Part shown: positions 1 through 11,900 of the stretch, piece by piece | Numbering within the stretch: the stretch's first letter is position 1 | Layout: each line of letters opens with the position of its first letter | NCBI RefSeq assembly: GCF_905220415.1 | Contig: NC_059537.1 | Coordinates: 682,001-746,000, forward strand | Source: Colias croceus | Lineage: Eukaryota; Arthropoda; Insecta; Lepidoptera; Pieridae | Direction: 5' to 3' | Length of the DNA: 64,000 nt | The notes under the pieces: generated by a model | Databases searched by the model: none | The model's input: the letters and a program-made list of their open reading frames with translations, nothing else | Told to the model about the DNA's origin: nothing | Program-made: the position numbers and the translations under genes

Positions 1-820
1 TAAAAGCGTCACAGAGTGATAGACAAACATAAAAGCATAATTAGGTAATCTGAATAGATACAGTAAAATAAAATTATTGATATTTGACCAACAAGCTTGT
101 TAAAAGTTTTATTATTTTAATAACATTGATATTCGTAATTAAGTAGTAATGTTGAGCAATTTCGTAATACTAACACATTTTTCCTTATTATTACCAAATA
201 AAGTCTTTTATTAACAGGGACGGCGATTATCATACGATTATTATGTATAAAATGTTATATTTTACGTAAATTTGTATTGAATCGATCTATTATCAAATGT
301 AGGTTCGTAATGTACAAGCTGAGCGGTACCTATTTAATCAAGCGTAATGAAGTTCTCTGCCTTGTAACATGTTTAACTTCGGATGAGTTTCAAATTACAA
401 AGGGGATACGAGAATGTATGTCTTTTCGAGTAAACACTGCGAACTGATGAGCTACCTTGAATAAAGCTATCTTTCTTAATATTTTATTAATTTATATTAA
501 GAGGAGAAGTTTAGAGTTTCTAATATCTGGAATTACCTTATTTCTTTTGCATCTGTTTAATACAAGGAAACGAGATGGTATCATAGAGCATGAATGTCTT
601 AATTAATTGGCATATCAGTAAAGTACACAGATTATCTAATTAATTGCAAATATATTTTATAAAAAAAATAATATGCTATTAGGTACTTAACTACCCTGAA
701 TTGTATTAGAATTTCCAAGTTCCCTAGCTTTATTATGAAATGTGTCCGTGTAATATCGCTTTACCAAATATAGACGTAACATGATATACAATTTTGATGA
801 CGCTCAAGGAAAATTACGCC
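1..820. other. AT-rich intergenic sequence
   Basis: No coding exon, RNA gene or recognisable repeat was seen here. The stretch is strongly AT-rich and ends at the TATA box of the small secreted-protein gene. Confidence 0.5.
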
Positions 821-857
821 TATATATACAATTATACAAAATTAACAAACTTCATTC
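821..857 (+). promoter_or_regulatory. TATA box and probable initiator of the secreted Hsp20-like gene
   Basis: TATATATA begins at 821. A TCATT initiator-like pentamer at 852-856 lies about 30 bases downstream, the usual core-promoter spacing. This placement puts the in-frame ATG at 781 upstream of transcription and supports the ATG at 886 as the true start. Confidence 0.5.
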
Positions 858-885
858 CTCACTGTGTATTCAGTCGCTATTCAAA

Positions 886-1281
886 ATGAATACGCTCGCA
901 TTATTTTTCATAGTTTGTGTATCTCTAATAACCGCCGAACCGAACGAAACTGACTTTCAACATGAAATAAAGAACATCAAACAAATCCAGGACAGAACCG
1001 GACTAATCATTGATAACATGTATCTCATAGACTTCCCAGTATATAATGTGAAGGAAGAAGATATCGGAGTGTCTTTCGAGGAAGGATTCATCAAAATGAA
1101 AGTATATAGCAATGGTGCGTTAATGACAAAGGAAGTTTTTAAAGCTCCACAAAACACAATCGACCCATACTGGACTTATAAAGACGGCACTGTTACAGTA
1201 CACTTGCCTGTCTTCAGGAATGCCGATTTAGAAATCCCTGAGACCGTCGAGAAAGAAACCAAAGAAGAAAGCACAGCGTAA
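886..1281 (+). CDS. Small secreted alpha-crystallin/Hsp20-like protein
   Basis: A single-exon gene for 131 residues. The ATG at 886 is preferred to the in-frame ATG at 781 because a TATA box lies between them and because the 886 start gives a clean signal peptide (MNTLALFFIVCVSLITAEP). The mature part reads like one small alpha-crystallin fold: alternating beta-strand segments, then APQNTIDPYWTYKDGTVTV, which matches the family pattern of a proline-led loop, an acidic turn and a G-x-L/V-x-V strand before a final proline. The tail is acidic and lysine-rich. Intracellular small heat-shock proteins lack a signal peptide, so this is either a secreted divergent member or another small beta-sandwich protein. 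A chaperone role is inferred from fold resemblance only. Confidence 0.6.
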   Translation: MNTLALFFIVCVSLITAEPNETDFQHEIKNIKQIQDRTGLIIDNMYLIDFPVYNVKEEDIGVSFEEGFIKMKVYSNGALMTKEVFKAPQNTIDPYWTYKDGTVTVHLPVFRNADLEIPETVEKETKEESTA

Positions 1282-1825
1282 TATTGATTTCTATTTTTGT
1301 AACTTATAGTTAAATATTATAATATGAAACTTGCAGTTCAGAACCCTTTAGTCTTTACGATGAATAATTACCTACGCTTAATTTGAAATCTCTAAATACC
1401 AAACCATTCTTTACAATACCGAAACAAGTCACAGAAGCGTTAATATTACATCATATTAAATTACCTTTGATACAGGTATAGATTTAATACACAATAATTA
1501 CATTTTACTAATATATTATTTTTTATATATTATATTAATATAATATTATAATTATTTTGGGTTTTTATTTATTCCAATTACCTCTAAACCTTTAAAGGTT
1601 TGTAAAGCCAATTCTTTTCAATTAAAATAAGCTATCGTGTGTTTATTTAAAAAAATATATATAAATAGATAGGTAATAGGTAGGTATGCATAAACTTGTA
1701 TAGGATTAATTTTCTGAATAATTTACCGACCTTAAAGTATTTTGTGTTTAAAAGTATTAAACGAAACAGTTTAATTAATTTCTTAGTATATGAATATTTT
1801 ATAAAATAATTACATAAAAACAAAA
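1282..1825. other. AT-rich 3' flank
   Basis: Very AT-rich sequence with no gene seen. It holds the 3' untranslated region of the preceding gene; no unambiguous AATAAA lies close to the stop codon. Confidence 0.4.
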
Positions 1826-1930
1826 ACGCGACTACGCAACGAAATTCGATACGCTTTTTATTAAAAAAAAAGGGTTTTTGGGGAGGTTTTATTTTAGACA
1901 ACGTGGTTAAAGCCGCGAGCGGAAAACTAG
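1826..1930 (+). repeat. Interspersed retroelement-like tail
   Basis: It begins with CTACGCAACGAAATTCGAT and ends AAGCCGCGAGCGGAAAACTAG. A second copy with the same order of motifs is at 3236-3363, on the far side of the DNA transposon. The GCCGCGxGCGG-AAGCTAG ending recurs across this window and marks a dispersed LINE/SINE-type tail common in Lepidoptera; the family name is not determined. Confidence 0.55.
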
Positions 1931-1953
1931 TCGTCATCATCACTACACACTAT

Positions 1954-3184
1954 TAGATAGGGAGGCGAGGTAGCTAAATGGCGTAATTAAACGGCGCCGT
2001 CGAGACTTATCAAAATCGATAGATAAAATAATTTCGAAAAGAAAAGCTTCTATGGTAAAAACCATTTTAGCGGTGGGTTTGGCGTGTACGGATTTTCAAA
2101 AATGTAAAAAAAAATAGTTACTTGGGCATTCTCGAGCGCGTCAGATATTCATACTACGTATGCCCCAAGTGCCTCTGATAACAACGGTATACTAATCTGC
2201 CGGTTTGCGTGGTGGGGCTAGGCATATTAATTCGTCAAAAATGCACAAAAAAAAAATTTACTCGAGCGCGTCAGATTTTCGGAAGGGGTGTTAAGTAGGC
2301 CCCAAGGAAGCTCCCCTTAAAAAAACTGACGATTTCGGCGTGACGATAAGTTACGATGAATTTTTGAAAATGCAGAAAAAAAAAGTCCTTTTGAAATACT
2401 CGAGCGTGTCAGATTTTCATAGGGGAGGTTTATCTCGGTCTCCTGAAAGCATATTTTCTTAATCTGACAAAAATGTTGGTGGGTTCTCTTAATCTGACCG
2501 AAAAAGGTTTGAGAGTTTCTTTTTTTTAATCATCGTTATTTCATATCAATTTTTCTTAACACCCTCAGTTTTCGAGATATACTCAAAAAACCGGGAGTTT
2601 GAGTTTTTATGATGCTTCAAGTCAAAAAGTTTTAACTTTGGACAAAAATGTACAGAGACCTTTTTTGTGTAAAATAAAATTACCTTTTTTGTTTATTCAA
2701 ACTTTTTTTTTGTAAAATGTATCGTTCGCGACTTATATACTGCAACGCGTTTTTCGGAAGTCGAAATGGCTCCTCCAGACTTCCGGTCACGCGGAAACCG
2801 GCAGATTTTGTATTTTTAGTTAGTTTTAGATTATATTCTTCAAAATAAAAATAAAAACAATCGCGCTCGAGAATGCCGGATTAACGTTTTTTTTTTACAA
2901 GTTCGCGACCCTATAACTTGGCGGCGTCTAGGACTTATCGTCAGATTAGTTAAATTTAGTCTTAAAACACTAAAATCAACCCCCAATATCTTAATCTGAC
3001 GCGCTCGAGTATTTCAGACTATCGATTTTTTTTTACTAATCTGATCGTCTATCCTGGGCGCGCGTCACTACTTAAAGAGCTACATAGTTAACAAGGTTGT
3101 TCTATTAGGTCTAAGGTATCTCTCATATCTTAAACTGCCACGCTCGAGTATTGCAGAAAATTCCCCTCTTCGCCTCCCTATCTA
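1954..3184. mobile_element. Non-autonomous DNA transposon with terminal and subterminal repeats
   Basis: The terminal inverted repeats are TAGATAGGGAGGCGAGG at 1954 and its near-exact complement ending at 3184. TAT flanks both sides (1951-1953 and 3185-3187) as a candidate target duplication. Inside are three direct copies of CTCGAGCGCGTCAGAT (2131, 2261, 2399; the third has one change) about 130-138 bp apart, and three inverted copies of its core (2862, 3001, 3141) about 139 bp apart. There is no coding capacity. Superfamily unknown. Confidence 0.7.
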
Positions 3185-3235
3185 TATTAAACAAAGTCGC
3201 TTTCTCTGTCCCTATGTCCCTTTATATGCTTAAAT

Positions 3236-3363
3236 CTTTAAAACTACGCAACGGATTTTGATGCGGTTTTTGTTAATAGATAGAGTGATTCAAGAGGAAG
3301 GTTTTAGTATATAATTTATTAGGTTTTAGACAAAGCGGCCGAAGCCGCGGGTGGTAAGCTAGT
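3236..3363 (+). repeat. Interspersed retroelement-like tail
   Basis: It shares ACTACGCAACGGATTTTGAT and the ending AAGCCGCGGGTGGTAAGCTAG with the copy at 1826-1930, in the same orientation. Confidence 0.55.
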
Positions 3364-3667
3364 TAAATATAAAATGAATTTGCTTGTGGTTCTCACTTGC
3401 GGTTAGTCAATTTTGTGTTAATTGTAGAGTTGAAAATTTATTGTCCTCATATAAAAAGTACCTAAGTCAATATACTGTAAGTATTATTATTTTCTCGGTA
3501 TAGGTACAGAATCGATTCACCTCAGACGATATCAATCACACAAGCCAACACTGAAGACGGATTATAAATCATTGTATATTTACCACTGAGATTATTTTTT
3601 ATGTAAACACTGAAAATGGCTTAATAACCTCCTGTACCTGTATTCATGGAAAAGATATATTGTAGAA

Positions 3668-3890
3668 CTAGCTTCCGCCCGCGACTCCGTCCGCGCGGAA
3701 AAATTAAGATTTATTTTTTCTACGTATTTTTCCGGGATAAAAAGTATCCTATTTTATGCCCAGGATAATAAGGTATAATTATACCAAGTTTCATCGAAAT
3801 CGAACCGTTACTTTTCACGTGATGCCTGAACATACAGACAGACAGACAGACAGACTTGACCCTTCTACAGATTTATTATATGTATAGATA
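3668..3890 (+). repeat. Interspersed repeat, CTAGCTTCCGCCCGCG family
   Basis: It starts CTAGCTTCCGCCCGCGACTC and ends CTACAGATTTATTATATG. Longer copies are at 8046-8520 and 35620-36091, and a short fragment is at 49315-49350. A CAGA run near the end and the CCGAAATCGAACC-like internal segment resemble retroelement tails seen throughout Lepidoptera. There is no coding potential. Confidence 0.65.
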
Positions 3891-4313
3891 CCTATGTCGT
3901 AAAGAATATGTATTTAGGTATGATTTTTCTGTTTCCATATAAAGAAACATCGAGCCTATGTACCAAGAACTAAATTTCTAACGAGGTAGAGTTATAAGTT
4001 TAGTTAAATTGCATAATACATTATGAATATTATTAAAATAAGAATAAAATGTTTTCCCAGGATATCTGGAAGTTCTTAAAAGGATTCTATTCAGTCTTTA
4101 CAGGCACTAATTTAACTAATAAAAGTTAAAGCAGTGATATGATCAGAGTCGCCTTAACTGAAATCTTTTCAAAGCTGACGGCAGCGGAGAAACTTCTGCG
4201 AAGAAATAAACTTATTTTTATTAGCCCCAGTGTACGGTGTCATTAATCGCGATACAAATCTTTTATCCCTTGATGGGGTTAGAAATACCATTCTAGAATA
4301 TATTTTTTCTTTT

Positions 4314-4444
4314 ATAATATAAAAATGAATCCCAAAATGTGTTGGTAAGCGCATAACTTGAGAACGGCTTAAGGTTCGAGGATGGTTCTTATGTAGAGAA
4401 AACGTGAATATGTACCACGGGCGAAGCCGGGGCGGACCGCTAGT
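4314..4444 (+). repeat. Interspersed repeat, AAAATGTGTTGGTAAGCGC family
   Basis: It contains ATGTGTTGGTAAGCGCATAA and ends ACGGGCGAAGCCGGGGCGGA. A longer copy in the same orientation is at 48048-48217; this copy lacks an internal segment present there. Confidence 0.6.
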
Positions 4445-5520
4445 TTAGTAATAAATAATTTAAATTTTATCAATGCTATAATAAAGGTATGTATGAAAAA
4501 GTGGTCCTTAAGGAAGAATGACAATGAGACCTCATTGTATGAAACTTTATTATTACCAAAGAGAGCATTTACTCTTCTTCTTCGTATTCAATTCATATCT
4601 TCAATACTTCAATTATCACTTTAAAACTAACCTTTATTTAAAATTTTTCAACATAATAAGTTTGATTTTTTTCTAATAAAGAAATATTTTCTACTAACTA
4701 TTATACTGACCACACCACTCCATGGGGACAGGAGTTTCCCTCAGGTCGGTTATTGATAAAGTTTACTACGTGCGTCGCTTGCCGAATTACTGCCATTTTA
4801 ATATTCTCATACAACCTGGATACACTAATTAGCTATACAAGCTTACATGAGGATAATTTGGCAAATTCTATATACGGTAAACTACGTGATTGTCTTCTCT
4901 TTCTTAATCTCTAGTAGATCAAAATATAGAATAGAAAGACAGATGACACTGAGAGATAGATACACGGAATTGTTGTTAATAACTTTAGGCACAAAATCTT
5001 TTTTTTTTTTGCCTTAAAAAAGGATCCTGTCCTAACTGCCTCAGGCAGTTAGAACATTTAGGCACGCTATAATACGCGATACCATTTGTTCTGTTTTGAA
5101 ATCCTTTCGCTTTTCCTGTATGGGTACATATTTTTATAAATAAAGTTTCCGACATAACAACCATAATGAAATACAAAAAAGACACAAATTACCTCCATAA
5201 ATTATTTAATTTAAGTTACATATTATATATAATTAACCAGAGGAATAGTTCTGAATTTGTTTCATATCGTGAGTCTCGGATAAATTAAAAACAGGAAAAC
5301 ATGGAACACGGAAAACCATCCTGTAACTAAGTATAAAATAATATTATACATTAATTTACCTCTTTTACTTATAATAGAATATATTATTTTTTATTTCAAT
5401 ATAATGCACGTTTAAGGATACATTAGGATTAGGTCATAATTATTATTTATTATATTACAAGGTGAAAAAAAAGAATTTAAATATATTTTAAACTATTAAT
5501 TAAAATACCAGTAGGTATAG
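4445..5520. other. AT-rich intergenic sequence
   Basis: No gene was found on either strand. The longest open frames are short and of AT-rich background composition. Confidence 0.4.
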
Positions 5521-5524
5521 GTAC

Positions 5525-5701
5525 CCAGGGCCTTTAGACAAAGTACAATTACAAAACGATAACGAAGTTAGAAATCGCAAAAATGTATGGGATTGACATT
5601 AGATAGACCACGTGATCTAACGCGGCGTATGTCAATCGCATACATTTTTGCGATTTCTAACTTCGTTATCGTTTTGTAATTGTTACTTTGTCTAAGGCCC
5701 C
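5525..5701. mobile_element. Palindromic (snapback) MITE
   Basis: The two halves are inverted repeats of about 70 bases: the left arm contains AACGATAACGAAGTTAGAAA and the right arm contains its exact complement. The termini are CCAGGGCCTTTAGACAAAGT on the left and a complementary ending GTCTAAGGCCCC on the right. GTAC flanks both sides (5521-5524 and 5702-5705). A short loop holds the EcoRV-free centre, so the copy would fold into one hairpin. Confidence 0.65.
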
Positions 5702-6086
5702 GTACATTCTGAAATATGTGTAAATAACTCCAACTTTTCAAAATCGAATGTTCGAAGAATTTTAACCCCATTATCTAAGTATAACTTAATTTTAACATTG
5801 GTTCTCGTAGGAGGGCTAACCATAAAATGTCTGCAATTTAACTGAATAATTCAGTAATGGATTTCATATTATAATAATTTCACGGTACCAATAATGGCAA
5901 TAAATCAACACGATAAAATTAAGTTTTCATTTTGGCAACGCAATGTGAGGGTGAGTTTTATGGGGCTTTTAATATTTCCTTTTTATAGCCTTCACAAGTT
6001 AACGATTTACATTGGAATTTTTTTATGATCCGCCAATATCGGTCTTATATTATTATGGAACATTTATCACTAGGCACCTACATCCA

Positions 6087-6301
6087 TACTAATATTATAA
6101 ATGCGAAAGTAACAAGTAACTCTGTCTGTCAGTCTGTTACTCAATCACGCCTTAACTACTGAACCAATTTGCATGGTATAGAGATATTTTGATACCCGAG
6201 AAAGGATATAGGATAGGTTTTATCCCGGAAATCCCACGGGAACGGGAACTATGCGGGTTTTTCTTTGACTGCGCGGGCGATGCCGCGGGTGGAAAGCTAG
6301 T
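6087..6301 (+). repeat. Interspersed SINE/LINE-tail repeat
   Basis: It begins TACTAATATTATAAATGCGA and ends GCGATGCCGCGGGTGGAAAG, with the diagnostic internal GGAAATCCCACGGGAACGGG. Related copies lie at 9923-10127 (-), 16027-16128 (-), 28705-28903 (+), 39969-40188 (-) and 61018-61235 (+). Confidence 0.7.
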
Positions 6302-6818
6302 TGTTGATAAATGATAGCTCTGCTGACTCATATGAAATCGGCTTGTTTCTAAATTAAAAATGCTTAATTCAACAATTTTACGACAATGAGTAGGTACCTT
6401 ACACAGAAAACTCAACAATCTAATATTTGAATTTGAAGTCAAATAATATTATAAGCTCAGTCGCACCAGGAGTGCATACTGCTTAGGTACACACTACGTG
6501 ACTTCTAACATCAGGAACTAATGTATAAGGTCTTCAAAAACTCATTAAGAACATAAAAAATGTTCGTAGAATGAAACTTACGGCGCACATTTCCTAATGG
6601 AGATGTAAAGGGTAAAATAATTATTAGAAATCCTTACTTTGGACATCAATAAAGTTTTCAACTTAAAAAGAAAAAGATATTAAATGTAGTTAACAATAAT
6701 TTTACGATGTATTTTATTTTACATCATACCTACATACGGCAACAGACCGCGTGTTTCTGCAGTAGGTAATCAAATCCCTTTAAAATCTTTTTTTATAACC
6801 CACTCAATAAAATAAAAA

Positions 6819-6982
6819 GACGTGTGGCACTCGGGGACTGCCGCGGTAAAGCTATTGCATAGCATGCCTTCAAGCCACACCTCCGTGCCCGTCGGTGTGG
6901 GGAGCGTGAGGTTTTTCGTTACGCAATTTCTGGATTCGGTCCCCGCGCTCAAGGCCCGCGATAGAAGCTATGCAATAGCTTA
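6819..6982 (+). repeat. 164-bp GC-rich structured repeat, copy 1
   Basis: This 164-bp unit starts GACGTGTGGCACTCGGGGAC and ends GAAGCTATGCAATAGCTT. AAGCTATTGCATAGC near its start and GCTATGCAATAGCTT at its end are perfect inverted repeats, so the body can close into a stem. Near-identical copies in the same orientation are at 16245-16408 and 42715-42878. No family name is assigned. Confidence 0.65.
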
Positions 6983-7039
6983 AAAAAAGATAAGTAGAAT
7001 AGAAGACTCAATCGTATCAATCATCACAATATCAGGAAA

Positions 7040-7500
7040 AGAGATCGTAATATGTATTATTAATTGTTGTACAAATCAGGCGTGACCTTGGCATGAAAAC
7101 CTCAAACCCAGCAAAAGTTAGAACGACGACTGCCTGTTCCCGTCCGATTAGGGCCCTTCTGGCCTCCTCCACTCAAGCGACAGCCCAAGCCGAGGTTCGA
7201 GATCCCCGTCAAGGGCTACCAGGCATGTCGCTACCAGGGTGAACCTTCAGTTCACCCCCGCGTCCGCGTTAAAATGTAGAAGCCCTTCTGGCTAACATTG
7301 AGAAACACCTTACAAAAAAAAAAAAAGAAGACTGCCTGTTTTCGACTATTATACCTTACCACAACTATGACCATAACCAGGGAGGTTTCACTCCGAAGTA
7401 TAAGTATGTTTCGCGCCGTTGCCGACTGAGTTGGCACTTAGCAGTCGAGCTCGGGTTGCCTGTTGTGCGTGCGTTGGTCGCGTGACGTGTGTTCGCGTAC
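7040..7500. other. GC-richer unassigned segment, probably repeat-derived
   Basis: This block is much less AT-rich than its surroundings and is interrupted by a short poly-A run near 7315. It has no open frame of note. The composition and A-run suggest pieces of retroelement 3' ends, but I could not match it to another copy in the window. Confidence 0.3.
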
Positions 7501-7914
7501 CTATGATCATACCACAGACTAATAATAATATACTACGTATCATACTATGATAAATTGGCGGCGAGTACCAACCCTAAGCTATTATAGCTATACAGCTAGC
7601 ATTTATTTATGCCTAAAGTTGACTTTTGTTAGGGAGTGAACCTTCTGTACGTAGTACCACAGACTAATAATAATATACTCTAGTACTATTATATTATATT
7701 CTGTGCCATAACTATACGCTAGTAAATCATTGGTAAATCACTAGGAAAACTCTTCATGGTACAGTGATTATCATAATAATTTTAGTGCCTAATGTAATAA
7801 TAATTATCCTAAATACTATGTTACATGTGTGTATTATGTATTGTTGTTTAAGGTCATTTTAGAAAATGTTGTACACTGTGGTTGTACATTATAAAATTGC
7901 TGTAATCTTCCTTC

Positions 7915-8520
7915 CTCCTTCCTCGATAAATGGGCTATCTAACACCGAAAGAATTTTTCAAATCGGACCAGTAGTTCCCGAGATTAGCGCGTTCAAACAA
8001 ACAAACAAACAAACAAACTCTTCAGTTTTATAATATTAGTATAGACTAGCTTCCGCCCGCGACTCCGTCCGCGCGGATGTCGGTCTTCGCGTGGATGGTT
8101 TATTTCTCCATTTTGAGTAACTCTGACAATGACATCTTATAAATATCTATTGGATCCAAATACGGCTAGGCCGTGTACGGGAGAACGTGTGTTCGCGGTT
8201 CTACAGAACAACGTCTATGGATAAAACTGAAAAATTATTTTAATTTTTTTTTTCTACGTATTTTTCCAGGATAAAAAGTATCCTATTTTACGCCCAGGAT
8301 AATAATTATAATTATACCAAGTTTCATCGAAATCGAACCGTTACTTTTCACGTGCAATGCCTTCACATACAGACAGCGAACAGACAAAAAAATTTTTAAT
8401 CACATATTTGGTTTTTGGATCGATCCAGTAACACCCCCTGCTATTTATTTTTTCAATTTTTTCAATGTACAGAATTGACCCTTCTACAGATTTATTATAA
8501 TATGTATAGATTAGTATAGA
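7915..8520. repeat. Two abutting interspersed repeats
   Basis: 7915-8044 is a minus-strand copy of the repeat found at 11983-12155 (shared TGGGCTATCTAACACCGAAA and a CAAA microsatellite before TATAATATTAGTATAGA). It abuts a plus-strand copy of the CTAGCTTCCGCCCGCG family (8046-8520), which is nearly the same length as the copy in TPP2 intron 18. Confidence 0.6.
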
Positions 8521-8968
8521 TTTTCTTTTCTGTGAAATAGAAAGTAATGTCAAATGTCAGCTGTCAATATATGTGACTTAATGGTGACACACGTGACACA
8601 TGAACAGCGTGTGAACCCAAGAAGCTTATATCTCTTGTGTGAACCTAACAAAAGAGCAATAAATTGCTCTTAGGTGTGAACAGCTGATCTATGACAACCT
8701 TATTGCTCTTAGATGACAACCGACAGTTGACAACAGACAAATAACAGTGGCAAGTTCATAAGTTCACAACACTTTAAAAATAAAATAAAACCAACAAATA
8801 TATGTATTGCAACAGTTTTATCATCTATCTTGTTAGTTAATAAATCATTTTCCTCTGTTTACTTTTTGTGATAAGATACCGTGATGGCGTAACTAGAGGT
8901 TACAGTAATTACGCGGCTTGTTTGTCACGACGTATAATTGCTTGATTTATTTACGTTTTACTTCCACA
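8521..8968. other. Probable promoter region of the sulfite oxidase gene
   Basis: No clear TATA box was found. The stretch 8640-8735 holds three copies of an ATTGCTCTTA-like or complementary AAGAGCAATA decamer, which makes a short local inverted arrangement. Whether it regulates the gene is not shown. Confidence 0.3.
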
Positions 8969-11900
8969 ATGTCACTAAAAACTTTATTTTTAAGGTAAGC
9001 GGGCACATAGTATTTAAAGTTTCGATCTATATTTATTGAGAAATAGATAAAATTTTATTTAAAACATACTATAACACACGTAAATATATTTACTTACTCT
9101 ACGCAAACATTCCATTTACATATTCTCTACTAATGTTTGCTAAACATTTATATTTTAATTATCTACATAATAATGCTCAACTGGTGATTTTCTCTTATAT
9201 TCCAGAACAATTCTAAGACAGAACAATTTGATCAAATTTGCTCCGATTCTAGTCAGAAATCAATATTATGAAGAACATAGAAATTATAATAGATCTAGGT
9301 TTGGTAAAGCAACAGCAATTGTATTCAGTTCTGTGCTCGTTGGATCTGCTGTAAAAGGTATTCTAATTCATTATTAAACCTACTTTTTTATTAAAACACA
9401 ACCCCACATCATGTTTTCATCAAAACATTAAAGATTGTTTACAAAATTTATTAAAGCTCATTTTATAATTATGATTTGATTGATTTTAAAAATACAGTAA
9501 GATCATAAAGACATAGATGTAGGCTTTATTTTATCCAGGTGCTAAGAGGACAAAAAAACTGGTGCACATTTTTAAATTTTTTGTGAATTATATTTCATAA
9601 AATAAAATGTCTCAATTGTTTACCTTTATAAAACCAACATAAATTTAAACCATTGCTTTCTAATAATACTAATATAACCATATTATGTTTGATTATTTCA
9701 GAGAAAATAGAAAAGAAACAAAAAGATTCAAAAGAGGAGCTAATTGAAATAGGTGTGAAAAGACCAGACTTGCCCACATATAGAGCTGAAGAAGTCAGCA
9801 AACATGCTGATAGGTAAATACTAAATATTTTTACCCTACAATCGCTAAAAATAATATTTTCAGTGTACCTTTGAAGTATGATTCATAGTATGAATAGGGT
9901 ATGTTTTTGTTTTAAATGATTTACTAGCTTTCCTCCCATGTAAAGTTAAATGAAAACCTGCAAAGTTCTTGTTCCTGTAGGTTTGCCGGGATAAAACCTA
10001 TCCTTTGTCATTTCTCAGGCCAACAATGTGTACCAAATTTCATCTAAATTAGCTCATCGGTTTAGGTGTGAAGAAGAAATAAATAGGCAGACAGTTATGT
10101 TAGCATTTATAATATTCGTAGGGATATATTTTTTTTTCTCTGTAACTATTTTTTAATTAATTATCCATTAGATCAAATTTCTGGGTCACATACAAACACG
10201 GTGTATATGACGTCACTGAGTTTCTCCCTTCACACCCTGGAGGGAAACAGATTCTGAATGCTGGAGGCTACAGTATTGAGCCCTTTTGGAACGTTTATGG
10301 CATGCACAGGACAAAGCAAGTGTATGATTTACTGGAGTCTTATAGAATAGGTAAGGTTTATTTTATGATATAAAATATTTGCAGTGATCATTCACAATGG
10401 GTTAATGCAAAAATGTTGCAATTGTTACAAATATTTGAGGGTAAAATTGACAAAGACAGGACGCAAAGTTCTATCAGAATAATGAGTAAATATTAAAAGT
10501 GAATAGATGTATATTTTCTGAGATACAATGTTTCCATATGAGTGCATTGATTACTGCACTTATCGCCACGGCTAATTTTGTCAATCATCATATTATATGC
10601 AATGTTTATTTATTCCATCAAACTGGGGACTCAGAAAATACACCTCATTAAGCCAAAAAATTTTTATCACAAACCTCTCTTTTTCTTATTAAAGGTAATC
10701 TCCATGATGATGATGTAGTAGATCATTCTGATGATGAACTGTGGGCGCAAGAACCGCATAGAGACAAAAGACTTGTAGTCAAAACGGCTAAGCCTTTTAA
10801 TGCAGAGATACCGGCAGACGAACAAGTAGATAACTTCGACACGCCAAAGTAAATATCTTTAAAAATAATATTAAAAGTATCAGTCATTTATTAAATTCTA
10901 AAAGCGATTGCGCGAAAGATGTGAAGGATAAAAAGAAAAAATAATATGTAACATAAAAATGTCTTCTCTGCAGTTTTTGTTTGAATTATAAATTTTAAAA
11001 CTCAAGACAAGGCTGTTTCTTTGTGGAGTATATTTTTTTGTTCTATTTTCATTAAATTTAATATTTTTAGCGATCTATTTTACGTGCGCCAACACATGCC
11101 GGTTCCACCGATAGACCCAAGCAAGCACAAATTGAAGATACATATAAAAGGGGCTAAGAATAAAAGCTACGAATTCAGTCTGACACAATTGGAGAAAAAG
11201 TTTAAAAAAGTTGAAGTGAGCGCCGCCTTGATGTGCGCGGGAAATAGACGCAGTGAAATGAATAAGGTACCTATGTTTTTTAAATAATTTATTAAACAAT
11301 TTGAAAATAAGTGTTTATATATCATATTTCGAGGATAAAAACTTGTTTTGTTGCAAATTAACTTTTTATATGTTCTCAATAAAGTTTTTGTTACACTTGA
11401 CATTTGCATTTTATTCTGTTTTCGATTAATTTATTTATAAATAAATAAATAAATTTAAACAATAAAAAAAATTATAACAAATAGTTATGTTGAAAATATA
11501 GCCTATTCTTTAAATGCTAGTAAATTTTATTGTAGAATTAAAATCATGTTACATAATATTGAATTATTATGTGCTATTTAAAAATAGGCGTACCACAAGG
11601 AGGACCTTGGACCGTAACATTTCCTTGCTTATGTTAATGAAAATTCTGACGATAGATAAATACAGTTACTCATTTGCTTAAAGAAATAGCTCACATTATA
11701 ATAATTTCGCAGTATAATCACGGTTGCAGGTGAAACCAGTGAAAGGGTTGAGTTGGACGGTCGGTGCGATAAGCAACGCAACGTGGACGGGCGTGTATCT
11801 GCGAGACGTGCTGCTGTACTGTGGCGTGGATCCTAATGATACTGAGGGGAAGCATGTTATTGTAAGTTTGTAGTAATATTTATTTTTTGGAAAAAATATA

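Noticed and set aside
781..885. N-terminal extension of the secreted Hsp20-like protein from the ATG at 781
   Set aside because: A TATA box lies downstream of this ATG, and the ATG at 886 gives a proper signal peptide.
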